From JAMXLO01 sp035492535 (lineage in GTDB: Bacteria; Pseudomonadota; Alphaproteobacteria; Acetobacterales; Acetobacteraceae), in NCBI GenBank assembly GCA_035492535.1, contig DATJJM010000006.1:1-64000 (forward strand): a DNA stretch of 64,000 bases, given 5' to 3'. Positions within the stretch are counted from its first letter, which is position 1. Each line of letters opens with the position of its first letter. A model generated the notes under the pieces. It was not told the origin of the DNA, did no database searches, and was given only the letters and a program-made list of their open reading frames with translations. Of the stretch, positions 55,265 to 62,567 are shown in pieces. Both the position numbers and the translations under genes were made by a program.

Positions 55265-56422
55265 ATGCCTGACGGCAGCCAAGGCCGCATCGTCATCGAC
55301 AAGCCGCACCCGCTGTCAGGCCTGTTCCCACTGATGCAGGGCGCTGCCTACAAGGCCCTGGTCAACGACATTCGCATCAACGGGCAGCGCGAGGCGATCG
55401 TGCTGCACGAGGGCATGGTCCTCGATGGCCGCAACCGGCAACGTGTCTGTCGAGAGCTTGGCCTGGAGCCGAAGACCAAGGCCTTCAAAGGCAAAGACCC
55501 GCTCGCTTATGTCATCAGTGCCAATCTGCACCGCCGACATCTGGATGAGAGCCAACGCTGCATGGTCGCGGCGCAAGTGGCGACGCTGGCGGGGAAGGGT
55601 CGGCCAGCGAAAAATGCGCCAATTGGCGCAATTACCCAGGACGATGCTGCGTCCATGCTCAATGTCAGTCGGCGCGGTGTGCAACGCGCCAAGATTGTCC
55701 GCGACAAGGGCTCACCCGAACTCATCGAGGCGGTGGAGCAGGGTGATATCGCCGTTTCCCTGGCCGCCAAGATCACAGAGCTGCCTCCCGCCAAGCAGCG
55801 CGACGTGGTGGCCGAACCGAAGACTGCGGTCGGTGCGGTCAAGAAACACCGGCGACAGCGCCGTGTCGAGGAGCTTGCGGAAAAGACCGAGCAAGCCTCG
55901 CAAAGTCTGGCCGGTGAACTCTACAGCGTGCTGTACGCCGATCCGCCTTGGCGCTTCGAGCCCTATTCACGCGACACCGGCATGGATCGCGCGGCCGACA
56001 ACCATTACCCGACGATGGGCGGGCAAGACATCAGGGAGCTACCGATCCCTGCGGCCGACGACGCGGTGTTGTTCCTGTGGGCGACGGTGCCGATGCTGCC
56101 AGATGCCGTCGCCGTCATGCAGGCGTGGGGCTTCGCCTACAAAAGTCACTTCGTCTGGATAAAGGACAAGGCCGGGACCGGCTACTGGAACCGTAACCAG
56201 CACGAGCTGCTGTTGATTGGCACGCGCGGCAAGATCCCCGCACCCGCCCCAGGCGAGCAATTCCCCTCGGTCATACCGGCGAAGGTCGGCAAGCACAGCG
56301 CTAAGCCAGAGCACTTCGCCGAGATGATCGAGGAGATGTTTCCCCAACTGCAGGCTGTCGAGTTGTTCGCACGCAAGCCGCGTCTAGGCTGGAAAGTGTG
56401 GGGCAACGAGGCGCCCACATGA
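55265..56422 (+). CDS. ParB-domain/MT-A70 adenine methyltransferase fusion (385 aa)
   Basis: ATG 55265 with AGGAGG six bases upstream. Residues ~15-115 are a ParB-like nuclease/CTP-domain (HPLSGLFPLM...IVLHEGMVLDGRNRQRVCRELG, then LAYVISANLHRRHLDESQR), followed by a helix-turn-helix (TQDDAASMLNVSRRGVQRAKIV). Residues ~215-385 are an MT-A70 N6-adenine methyltransferase with catalytic DPPW at 226-229 and FLWATVPMLP, HFVWIKDKAGTGYW, HELLLIGTRG and VELFARKPRLGWKVWGNE. This fusion is common in phages and islands and is thought to methylate phage DNA against restriction. Confidence 0.88.
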   Translation: MPDGSQGRIVIDKPHPLSGLFPLMQGAAYKALVNDIRINGQREAIVLHEGMVLDGRNRQRVCRELGLEPKTKAFKGKDPLAYVISANLHRRHLDESQRCMVAAQVATLAGKGRPAKNAPIGAITQDDAASMLNVSRRGVQRAKIVRDKGSPELIEAVEQGDIAVSLAAKITELPPAKQRDVVAEPKTAVGAVKKHRRQRRVEELAEKTEQASQSLAGELYSVLYADPPWRFEPYSRDTGMDRAADNHYPTMGGQDIRELPIPAADDAVLFLWATVPMLPDAVAVMQAWGFAYKSHFVWIKDKAGTGYWNRNQHELLLIGTRGKIPAPAPGEQFPSVIPAKVGKHSAKPEHFAEMIEEMFPQLQAVELFARKPRLGWKVWGNEAPT

Positions 56423-56691
56423 AGCGCGGCACGTTCATCGCCGCCCTGGCAGGCCCGGCTCGTGTGTCGGGCCTCGTCCTCGCCCAGCCGCTCCGCATGA
56501 AGACGCTGATCTTGCGCGAGCGGCCGGGCGAGCTCGCCAGGATCCTGGCGCGCGAGACGACGCGCCCGCTGCAGCTGTTATGGCCTGACCGGACGCCGGC
56601 CGTGACGGTGTTTGCTGATGTTGTTCGGGAAATGGGCGCCGCATCTGCCCTGAAACGAAACCGCCCCGCGTTAGCGCGCGGGGCGGGGTAG
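56419..56691 (+). CDS. Small hypothetical protein (90 aa)
   Basis: ATG 56419 overlaps the methyltransferase stop (ATGA). The sequence MKRGTFIAALAGPARVSGLVLAQPLRMKTLILRERPGELARILARE is alpha/beta with a signal-like head, but no cleavage site is convincing. The 3' end forms the strong hairpin at 56661-56686. Unknown role. Confidence 0.6.
   Translation: MKRGTFIAALAGPARVSGLVLAQPLRMKTLILRERPGELARILARETTRPLQLLWPDRTPAVTVFADVVREMGAASALKRNRPALARGAG
56661..56686 (+). terminator. Hairpin at the end of the small gene
   Basis: CCGCCCCGCG and CGCGGGGCGG form a perfect ten-base-pair stem with a six-base loop, within the last codons of the gene. No U-run after it, so intrinsic termination is weak; it may mark the transcript end before the origin-like region. 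Confidence 0.45.
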
Positions 56692-56695
56692 TGCT

Positions 56696-56792
56696 TTGCG
56701 GATCACCCCACCTCACGACGTTCACGGATTGTCGCGAAATGTCCACAAGCCGAACAAGTGTGCATTTAGCAATCCGACCGGGTGATCCGCAA
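56696..56792. other. Putative replication origin: nested inverted repeats
   Basis: An outer 13-base perfect inverted repeat (TTGCGGATCACCC at 56696-56708 with GGGTGATCCGCAA at 56780-56792) encloses a second, CGGATTG (56725-56731) with CAATCCG (56770-56776). The loop is AT-richer and contains GTCCACAA, close to a DnaA box, and a half-site of the GTGCA operator (56760-56764). It sits directly upstream of the replication-initiator-like gene at 56846. Origin or operator function is inferred. Confidence 0.55.
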
Positions 56793-56845
56793 GGCCCTGA
56801 CTGAGAGTCAAGCTCGATGTCACAGCAATTTTTCGGATCGCGGCT

Positions 56846-57601
56846 ATGAGCAACGCAGCGATCAACTGGGCCCGGCCCCTCACGCTCGCCCCGGTACGCA
56901 AGGCGGTGCTGCTCAACCTCGCAGAACGTGCCAATGCCCAGACCGGTCGGTGCTGGCCCTGCATGCGGACGATCGCGCGCGAGACGGGGTATTGCGTACG
57001 CGCCGTCCGCCTCGCCCTCCGCTACCTCGAGACGGCCGGGCTGATACGGACCCTGAGGCAGGTCGGCAGGAGGTCGATCTACTGGGTCACTTTCGGCGTC
57101 ATGGTGCAGCCAGGCGCGCCCCTCCAGCTGGACCTCGATCTGCCGCAGACTGCGGCAGCTGATGCCGCACCACCCCGGAATCCAGTGCCGGGGATTCAAC
57201 CCTCAAAGGATCAACCATCAGAGGAACCAGAGGAGAGCGCGCATGCGCGCGCGCCCGCGGATCCCCCCCCTTCTTCTCGATCAATTTTGCCCGAAGATTG
57301 GCGACCGAGCCCCCTCGACATCGCCTTCGCCTTGTCGTGCGGCCTCAACCCGGCAGCCATGGCCGACACCTTCGCCGACCACTACCGCGCCACCGGAGCA
57401 TCACGCGCCGACTGGTCGGCCGTCTGGCGCAACTGGTGCCGGCGCGAACCATTGTTCAGCCGGAAGCGATCGAGCGGCGACAGGTTCGCCAGAAACGAGG
57501 CTGGCAGAAGCAGCGCTGCGGCCGATCTGCTGGCCCAGCTGGACGCTTACGAGGCCAATCCGGTTGACATGCCATTGCGCCTTGCACAGCTTGCGGCATG
57601 A
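56846..57601 (+). CDS. Replication initiator-like winged-helix protein (251 aa)
   Basis: ATG 56846 (MSNAAINWARPLTLAPVRKA). The N-terminal 90 residues have the winged-helix of phage initiators and HTH_36 (VLLNLAERANAQTGRCWPCMRTIARETGYCVRAVRLALRYLETAGL, then a wing RRSIYWVTF). After a proline-rich linker, residues ~150-205 (LPEDWRPSPLDIAFALSCGLNPAAMADTFADHYRATGASRADWSAVWRNWCRR) match the DnaT-like/primosomal domain that loads a helicase. Function: initiation of phage DNA replication at the adjacent inverted repeats. Confidence 0.8.
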   Translation: MSNAAINWARPLTLAPVRKAVLLNLAERANAQTGRCWPCMRTIARETGYCVRAVRLALRYLETAGLIRTLRQVGRRSIYWVTFGVMVQPGAPLQLDLDLPQTAAADAAPPRNPVPGIQPSKDQPSEEPEESAHARAPADPPPSSRSILPEDWRPSPLDIAFALSCGLNPAAMADTFADHYRATGASRADWSAVWRNWCRREPLFSRKRSSGDRFARNEAGRSSAAADLLAQLDAYEANPVDMPLRLAQLAA

Positions 57602-57602
57602 A

Positions 57603-58247
57603 ATGAGCATCCACGACGCCAACAAGGTCCGTGTCATCGTCCACTGGCTCGATGAGCTGGCGGTCACCGTGGCACAGCCGCGCGACACCGACTGGAAGGT
57701 CGTGCTGAAGACCTATTCCGACTTCCTCTACGTCGATTTCAACAGTGGCGCGTTCAACCGCGACAGCCTTCGTGTGGTTGCCAGCCAGAACGAATTCTTC
57801 CCGACCTATCGCACGCTGCACGAACAGCTGCATGCCTGGGTCAAGGAACACCTGCCGCCACTGCAGCCGATTGCGTTGCCTGCTCCACCGCCTCCGCCGC
57901 CTGAAGATCCGTACACCTTCGACGACGTCCTGCGCATGCTCGAGCAGCTGCGCGACCACCCGAAGCGGACGCTGATGCTCGAGCTCTACCGCGCCCAGCT
58001 CGGCCGCAACTATCCAGCCGGCCTGCCGATGCTCGATGCCTTCGAAGCGGAGCTGCCGAAGATCTCGCTGGCAACGCCCGAGCAGCTGAGCGAGGAGGCA
58101 CCGCCACCGATCCCGGCCGCCACGCCGCGCTATCTGTCGACCGAGCAGCTGCTCGCCGCCTACGAAGCCCAAGGCCGCGGCGGTACCGTGCGCGCAGCGA
58201 TGCTGCGGGAGCAGCTGCGCAAGCCCCGCCTCGTCAATGCCGACTGA
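57603..58247 (+). CDS. Replication-module protein (214 aa)
   Basis: ATG 57603 (MSIHDANKVRVIVHWLDELA), two bases after the initiator's stop. Helices and a proline linker (LPAPPPPPPEDPYTFDDV) separate an N-terminal folded part (VVLKTYSDFLYVDF) from a C-terminal helical part with 'YLSTEQLLAAYEAQGRGGTVRAAML'. Possibly a helicase-loading or primosome helper by position. No family recognised. Confidence 0.65.
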   Translation: MSIHDANKVRVIVHWLDELAVTVAQPRDTDWKVVLKTYSDFLYVDFNSGAFNRDSLRVVASQNEFFPTYRTLHEQLHAWVKEHLPPLQPIALPAPPPPPPEDPYTFDDVLRMLEQLRDHPKRTLMLELYRAQLGRNYPAGLPMLDAFEAELPKISLATPEQLSEEAPPPIPAATPRYLSTEQLLAAYEAQGRGGTVRAAMLREQLRKPRLVNAD

Positions 58248-59124
58248 GCGCATCGTCACGCTCCGGGCACGGCCATCAGGCCTCGCCGTCGGCATGGTGT
58301 TGGGCTCGCCCAAAGGCCGCGTGCTCTATCGCATCATCGAGGTCACCAAGCTGCGCCGCTATGGCGAGGTGCAATCACCGCGCATGCGCCTCGTGTGCCG
58401 CCGCCTGGGGCCAGGAGAGGCGCCTGACGGCGTCGAGGTGCTGCCCTGGCCGTCAGACCCCAAGAACCCGCGCAAGCCACGCCAGGGCCCCGTGGAACGG
58501 CTGCGCCGTTCTCCGCCCGAGATGGCGCTCCTGATAGCCGCAAGCAGGCGTGCTGACCGCCTGCAGCTCGAGGCCCGCCGCAAGGCCCGCAAGCGCCATC
58601 ACCACGGTGGCGTCGATGTCGGCCCCTCGGTGCGTCTCGAGGCAATTATCGACTTCGACGGCAAGGTGATCCGCGAGGCTGACGTCAGCGTCGACACCGT
58701 ACGGGATCCCGCCCAGCCGCAGCGCATCATCCGCCGGGCGGTACGCGCGGATCCACTGCTCGCGTTGGAGCGTGCCGGTTCGATCACCGGCCGTGGGGCC
58801 GACGCTGCAGAGACGCTGCGGAGCTACCTGGAGGCGATGACGCCGGCACTGGGACAGAGCGGCGGCATGTCGGTGCACACGCCGCCCTTCCTGCGCGCAC
58901 CGATCAGCAGCGTCAGCATAGACGCCTGCCGCACCACCCGGCGCGCCGCTGCAGCGCTCGGACCGCTGCACTGGGAAGCGGTGCTGTGGGTCTGCCTGGG
59001 CGGCACCGTCAGCGGGTATGCGGGCTATCGCTGCATGCGCCTCGCGCTCGCCGGCGAGCTGGTGCGCGACGGCATAGCCAAGCTCGCCGATCACTTTGAA
59101 GGAGCAAGCGTATGCGCGCGTTGA
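58237..59124 (+). CDS. Hypothetical protein, possibly DUF6456-like (295 aa)
   Basis: ATG 58237 lies inside the preceding gene's end. The first 90 residues look like a small barrel (VGMVLGSPKGRVLYRIIEVTKLRRYGEVQSPRMRLVCRRLGP); the C-terminal half has a helical core (DPLLALERAGSITGRGADAAETLRSYLEAMTPAL) reminiscent of DUF6456. Transcription regulation at the end of the early operon is a reasonable guess only. Confidence 0.62.
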   Translation: MPTERIVTLRARPSGLAVGMVLGSPKGRVLYRIIEVTKLRRYGEVQSPRMRLVCRRLGPGEAPDGVEVLPWPSDPKNPRKPRQGPVERLRRSPPEMALLIAASRRADRLQLEARRKARKRHHHGGVDVGPSVRLEAIIDFDGKVIREADVSVDTVRDPAQPQRIIRRAVRADPLLALERAGSITGRGADAAETLRSYLEAMTPALGQSGGMSVHTPPFLRAPISSVSIDACRTTRRAAAALGPLHWEAVLWVCLGGTVSGYAGYRCMRLALAGELVRDGIAKLADHFEGASVCAR

Positions 59125-59441
59125 TCATGTTGGTGAGCGACGATCTGCTGGGCCGCATCGAGCGCTGCGTAGCGCCCGAGCATCGCGTCCGCGCGCAACG
59201 CTCACTCACCGACACCCGGCTGGTCGAACTCATCGTCGAAGGGCCGATGCTGCCCGAGGTGGTCGAAGGACTGATCAAGCGCGGCGACATCGAGCTCACG
59301 ATGCACACCGACGAAGACGACAGCGTGATCTGGCTGGAGGCCTGCTGGCGTATCTTTGAGCCCGGCGAGACCGTCAGGTCGGCGACCTGGGAGGTCGGCC
59401 GCTGGCAGTCGCTGCCCGAGATGATGGAATTCATGCGGTGA
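59112..59441 (+). CDS. Hypothetical protein (109 aa)
   Basis: ATG 59112 (MRALIMLVSDDLLGRIERCV) with AAGGAGCAA upstream, overlapping the previous gene by 13 bases. Alpha/beta with acidic clusters (IELTMHTDEDDSVIWLEACWRIF). The stop overlaps the next GTG start. No family recognised. Confidence 0.65.
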   Translation: MRALIMLVSDDLLGRIERCVAPEHRVRAQRSLTDTRLVELIVEGPMLPEVVEGLIKRGDIELTMHTDEDDSVIWLEACWRIFEPGETVRSATWEVGRWQSLPEMMEFMR

Positions 59442-59689
59442 CGCCGCCCACGTTCGCGAAGCTTGGTGTGACTGACGCACGCATCGCGGTGAACCTGCGG
59501 ATCTTCCTCAACAGCGTGCCGCAGCATGGCGTGCTCGAGTACGACACCAAGGCTGGCTACCTCGTGCGCTACGCGATGGAGGTGCTGCCGGGGCGCACAT
59601 ATCCGCAGATCAAGATGCACGGCGATGAGGTGGTGACCGAGCGCGTCGAGGGCATCGTCGAAGTGCTGTGGCGGGACGAGCCCGTTTGA
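59438..59689 (+). CDS. Hypothetical protein, GTG start (83 aa)
   Basis: The GTG at 59438 overlaps the preceding stop (GTGA). Strand-rich (VLEYDTKAGYLVRYAMEVLPGRTYPQIKMHGDEVVTERVEGIVEVLW). Its own stop overlaps the TTG start of the cytosine methyltransferase (TTGA). Possibly expressed together with it. Confidence 0.63.
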   Translation: MTPPTFAKLGVTDARIAVNLRIFLNSVPQHGVLEYDTKAGYLVRYAMEVLPGRTYPQIKMHGDEVVTERVEGIVEVLWRDEPV

Positions 59690-60576
59690 ACCGTGGCGCC
59701 TACTACAACGAAAGCAATCGATACTGCGCCGCGTGGCTCCGCAACCTCATCCGCGCAAGGCTCATTGCTCCTGGCGTTGTCGACGTTCGAGACGTGCGGG
59801 ACGTGCGGCCAGCCGATCTCGATGGGTACCGACAGGTGCATCTGTTCGCCGGTATCGGGCTCTGGTCGTGCGCTCTCCGGATGGCTGGCTGGAGCGACGA
59901 TCGCGCCGTCTGGACGGCCTCCTGCCCATGCCAACCTTTCAGCCAGGCGGGCGGTGGCGCTGGGGTATTTGACGATCGCCACCTCTGGCCAGCGGCTTTC
60001 TGGCTCATCTCCCAGCACACGCCTCGCACAGTGTTTGGGGAGCAGGTTGCAAGCCCTGACGGCGTCGAGTGGCTCGACATTGTATCGGATGACCTGGGTG
60101 CATGCGGCTACGCCTGCGGGCCGGTGGATCTCCCGGTTGCGGGTGTCGGTGGTCCCAACATCCGACAACGGCTCTTCTGGGTGGCCGACGCCGACGGAGG
60201 GCGATGGGGACAGCAGCGGATCAAGGAGCTTGCCGGGCAGCAAAGCGCGCCCAGGTCTGAGCCTGACGGATGCAGCACTCCTGGCGGGCTGGGCGACACC
60301 GAGCGCGCGCGATTACCGGACACCGAACCACAAGACCTATGCGGAGCGGGACGGCGGTGCGAAAGGCGAGCAGTTGCAGAACCAAGTGGCACACTTGGTC
60401 CCTGGCGCGAGCTTGAATGGATCTATTGCCGCGACGGACGGCGGCGGCCTACTCAACCCGGAATTCAGCCGCTGGCTGCTCGGCGTCCCGGCGACGTGGC
60501 AAAGCTGCGCGCCTACGGGAACGCGGTCTCTCCGATCGCCGCGGCCGCGGTGATCAGGGCGTGGATGACGCTCTAA
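59686..60576 (+). CDS. C5-cytosine DNA methyltransferase (296 aa)
   Basis: TTG 59686 (MNRGAYYNESNRYCAAWLRN), the usual opening of this phage subgroup; a GTG at 59668 is in frame. Motif I VHLFAGIGLWSCALRMAGW, motif IV CPCQPFSQAGGG with the catalytic Cys, motif VI VFGEQV, motif VIII IRQRLFW and motif X RAYGNAVSPIAAAAVIRAW are present. The target-recognition region is short (about 100 residues) and Arg/Pro-rich. It methylates cytosine in phage DNA. A second reading frame through the same bases also looks protein-like (see 59693-60553). Confidence 0.85.
   Translation: MNRGAYYNESNRYCAAWLRNLIRARLIAPGVVDVRDVRDVRPADLDGYRQVHLFAGIGLWSCALRMAGWSDDRAVWTASCPCQPFSQAGGGAGVFDDRHLWPAAFWLISQHTPRTVFGEQVASPDGVEWLDIVSDDLGACGYACGPVDLPVAGVGGPNIRQRLFWVADADGGRWGQQRIKELAGQQSAPRSEPDGCSTPGGLGDTERARLPDTEPQDLCGAGRRCERRAVAEPSGTLGPWRELEWIYCRDGRRRPTQPGIQPLAARRPGDVAKLRAYGNAVSPIAAAAVIRAWMTL
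59693..60553 (+). CDS. Overlapping open frame inside the C5 methyltransferase gene (286 codons)
   Basis: In the +1 frame the whole gene is open and its C-terminal part reads WPTPTEGDGDSSGSRSLPGSKARPGLSL, then ATPSARDYRTPNHKTYAERDGG and LNPEFSRWLLGVPATWQSCAPTGT. These phrases recur, as I recall, in proteins annotated beside phage cytosine methyltransferases. Shadow coding in a GC-rich gene could mimic this, so it is listed as a candidate only. Confidence 0.3.
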   Translation: MAPTTTKAIDTAPRGSATSSAQGSLLLALSTFETCGTCGQPISMGTDRCICSPVSGSGRALSGWLAGATIAPSGRPPAHANLSARRAVALGYLTIATSGQRLSGSSPSTRLAQCLGSRLQALTASSGSTLYRMTWVHAATPAGRWISRLRVSVVPTSDNGSSGWPTPTEGDGDSSGSRSLPGSKARPGLSLTDAALLAGWATPSARDYRTPNHKTYAERDGGAKGEQLQNQVAHLVPGASLNGSIAATDGGGLLNPEFSRWLLGVPATWQSCAPTGTRSLRSPRPR

Positions 60577-60890
60577 TCGCTCCGCGGAATATCGCCGAAT
60601 AGCCGTCTGAGGGTGGCCTGCTTGGCCTCGCTCTCGCGCAACGTAGGCGTCGCCTCCTCCATTGTGCGGAACCGCGTGCGACCGATTTCATAAACCCAGG
60701 TCTCGGCTTTCGCGTTGCACAGGCTGCACCACGGATTGATCGTTTGCTCCTGCAGCGCCGCTTGCACGGCCTGTCGCAATGGCGATGCGATGCTCACCAT
60801 CGCCTCCTGGCCACTGTTGGCCTCGCCGGCGAGCGCCAGGATCGCATGCCGACCAGGGCACAGGCATTGCGCCACCCAGACGCGTTTCAT
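60573..60890 (-). CDS. Conserved phage zinc-type protein (105 aa)
   Basis: ATG 60890 (MKRVWVAQCLCPGRHAILALAG) overlaps the upstream stop (ATGA). CLCPGRH and CSLCNAKAETWVYE suggest a zinc site; 'LQEQTINPWCSLC...TRFRTMEEATPTLRES' is typical of a small phage protein I have seen in Rhizobiales and Burkholderia phages. Converges with the methyltransferase by four bases. Function unknown. Confidence 0.66.
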   Translation of the reverse strand: MKRVWVAQCLCPGRHAILALAGEANSGQEAMVSIASPLRQAVQAALQEQTINPWCSLCNAKAETWVYEIGRTRFRTMEEATPTLRESEAKQATLRRLFGDIPRSD

Positions 60891-61099
60891 AAGTCGCACT
60901 CACCATGGATCGGGCAGGCCGCCTCAAGCATGCGTTGCGATGCCGCCTTATCCTCGGCGTCGCGTGCCAGCTCACCCTCGGTCAGCGGCCTCCGGTGCAT
61001 GATCTCGGCTTTCCGATCGAGGCGCGCGATCTCCATCTCTAAATATCGCTCGTAGCAGATGCGGCGGCAGATCCGGCGCGTGTACTCCGACACGCTCAT
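60887..61099 (-). CDS. Small helical protein (70 aa)
   Basis: ATG 61099 (MSVSEYTRRICRRICYERYLEM). Helical with 'DRKAEIMHRRPLTEGELARDAEDKAASQRML' and a Cys/His tail (ACPIHGECDL). ATGA links on both sides. Unknown. Confidence 0.62.
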   Translation of the reverse strand: MSVSEYTRRICRRICYERYLEMEIARLDRKAEIMHRRPLTEGELARDAEDKAASQRMLEAACPIHGECDL

Positions 61100-61860
61100 T
61101 GCTGCTGCACCCCGTTCACAGTCATCCGCTTGGCCATGCTGCGCGCGTCGTTGTCCTGGTCTTCATCACGTCGCACGCCCACGCCTCTGACCTCGTGCCA
61201 CTGGCCTGCCTTGTCGAAGGGCGGAGGGAACACGACAAGCGCGTCGCTGCTGTTCCAGCGGACGATGGTGGCAAGCTGCCACTGCTCGGCCATCCGCAAC
61301 ATGAACGCGCGCAACTCAGGTGCCCTCCAGGCGTCGCGGTATGCCGGATCGCACCACACGGTCACCACGTTGACGCGGCGCGTCTCACCGGTGCTCTCGT
61401 CGGCCATCAGGTCGATGTGGTCGGGCACGATGTCGATGACGTAGTGGGCCCGATCGGGCCTCGGCATTCCTTCGGTCGCTGTCCGATCCGACACCCATCG
61501 GCACGACCATGTGCGGCAGGCGTATGGACGGGTGGCGTAGATCGCGCATCCCTTGCTGTGACGCTGATGCTCGCATCGCTGATTGGCGGGCTTGTCGAGT
61601 ACTGGTAGGGGCAAAAGTTTGCAGCACAACGAGCATGAGCCACACACGCGCCCGGTGCCCTTGTCGTCGAACGTGAGCGTCAACGTGCCGTCCGGTGCCT
61701 CGGCGTATGTCATGTGGTCGCCGCCCAGCTGCAGGCGTCCCTCGGCCCACTCACGCTCGCGCTGGAAGGCTTTCCCAAACCGCATCATGTCGCTCATCAC
61801 TCGATCCCTTCGATCCATCGGCGCACCGCGGGAACGCCGCCGGTAGCGGTGCGCGGTCAT
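61096..61860 (-). CDS. YkgJ-family cysteine cluster protein (254 aa)
   Basis: ATG 61860 overlaps the upstream stop; MSDMMRFGKAF at 61797 is an alternative start. Contains CGSCSLCCKLLPLPVLD, then CEHQRHSKGCAIYATRPYACRTWSCRWVS, the Cys-cluster signature of YkgJ proteins, which bind zinc or an iron-sulfur cluster. The C-terminal region has strands and 'RVNVVTVWCDPAYRDAWRAPELRAFMLRM'. The role in a phage is unknown; such genes are frequent in phage early regions. Confidence 0.78.
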   Translation of the reverse strand: MTAHRYRRRSRGAPMDRRDRVMSDMMRFGKAFQREREWAEGRLQLGGDHMTYAEAPDGTLTLTFDDKGTGRVCGSCSLCCKLLPLPVLDKPANQRCEHQRHSKGCAIYATRPYACRTWSCRWVSDRTATEGMPRPDRAHYVIDIVPDHIDLMADESTGETRRVNVVTVWCDPAYRDAWRAPELRAFMLRMAEQWQLATIVRWNSSDALVVFPPPFDKAGQWHEVRGVGVRRDEDQDNDARSMAKRMTVNGVQQQ

Positions 61861-62051
61861 GATTGCCGCGCCGCGAGTCGGAGTAGGTCAGCCGTCACCT
61901 CGTCCTCTGTGCGATCGTAGATGTCAGCCACAAGGCAGGCGGTGACACTGGGAATGCCGCAGCCGTCTTCGTCCAGCCAGCCAGTGTCATCGTTGTCCAC
62001 TATCCACTCCAGCGCGCGGCTGTAGCTCATCGTGGAGCGGCGCTTGGTCAT
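61857..62051 (-). CDS. Small hypothetical protein (64 aa)
   Basis: ATG 62051 (MTKRRSTMSYSRALEWIVDND). Contains 'DTGWLDEDGCGIPSVTACLVADIYDRTEDEVTADLLRLAAR', a compact helical pattern. ATGA overlaps on both sides. Unknown. Confidence 0.62.
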   Translation of the reverse strand: MTKRRSTMSYSRALEWIVDNDDTGWLDEDGCGIPSVTACLVADIYDRTEDEVTADLLRLAARQS

Positions 62052-62107
62052 GGCGTTATGCGCGCGCCGGCGCTGACTTGCCGCAGGCGGCGAGGAATCC
62101 GGCTCAT
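62048..62107 (-). CDS. Possible micro-ORF in a coupled chain (19 aa)
   Basis: ATG 62107 to TGA 62050-62048, MSRIPRRLRQVSAGARITP. Its ATG overlaps the upstream stop (ATGA) and its stop overlaps the next ATG (ATGA), so it fills an otherwise uncoupled gap. Basic peptide; may only serve translational coupling. Confidence 0.4.
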   Translation of the reverse strand: MSRIPRRLRQVSAGARITP

Positions 62108-62355
62108 AGCAGGTGTCTCGCGAGCAGACCGCCGATGATGGCGCCGATCACGCCGACAGCGAAAACCCATGGTGCCATGCGCCAGTCGCGCCACAGCTTG
62201 TGTTCCTCGGCGCGTAGTTTCTCCGCCTCGCGTTCCAGCTTGTGCCGTTCGGCGCCAAACTTGATCGTCTCAGCGAACAGCTTGTTGGTCTCGGCTCGAT
62301 CGCGATCGATGCGCGCCAGCTCGGCGCGGAGGTCCAACTCCGTCTGGTCGCTCAT
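62104..62355 (-). CDS. Coiled coil plus membrane helix protein (83 aa)
   Basis: ATG 62355 (MSDQTELDLRAELARIDRDR). A long charged coiled coil (residues ~5-52) is followed by WRMAPWVFAVGVIGAIIGGLLARHLL, a C-terminal transmembrane helix. Tail-anchored small protein. ATGA overlap with the gene upstream. Could be a superinfection-exclusion or spanin-like item; not provable. Confidence 0.65.
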   Translation of the reverse strand: MSDQTELDLRAELARIDRDRAETNKLFAETIKFGAERHKLEREAEKLRAEEHKLWRDWRMAPWVFAVGVIGAIIGGLLARHLL

Positions 62356-62567
62356 GATGATCGGGCCTCGCGTTGCTGGATGCGCTCGAGCTTGCGCTCA
62401 AGGCGGTTGATCTGAGGTTGGCGCTTGGCCAGCTCGCGGCTGTCGAGGTCGCCAAGGAAGGTCGCCTGCTTGATCTTGCACCGTAGCGACGGGCACACCA
62501 TGCGCGCCCGCAACGAGGCCAGATCGCGCAGCCTTGCGATCTCGACGCGGATCTCGTCGGGCGTCAT
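62352..62567 (-). CDS. Small coiled-coil protein (71 aa)
   Basis: ATG 62567 (MTPDEIRVEIARLRDLASLR). Two cysteines in the middle (CPSLRCKIKQATFLGD) and a basic coiled coil at the end (RQPQINRLERKLERIQQREARSS). Upstream ATGs (62582) are possible. Unknown function. Confidence 0.6.
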   Translation of the reverse strand: MTPDEIRVEIARLRDLASLRARMVCPSLRCKIKQATFLGDLDSRELAKRQPQINRLERKLERIQQREARSS

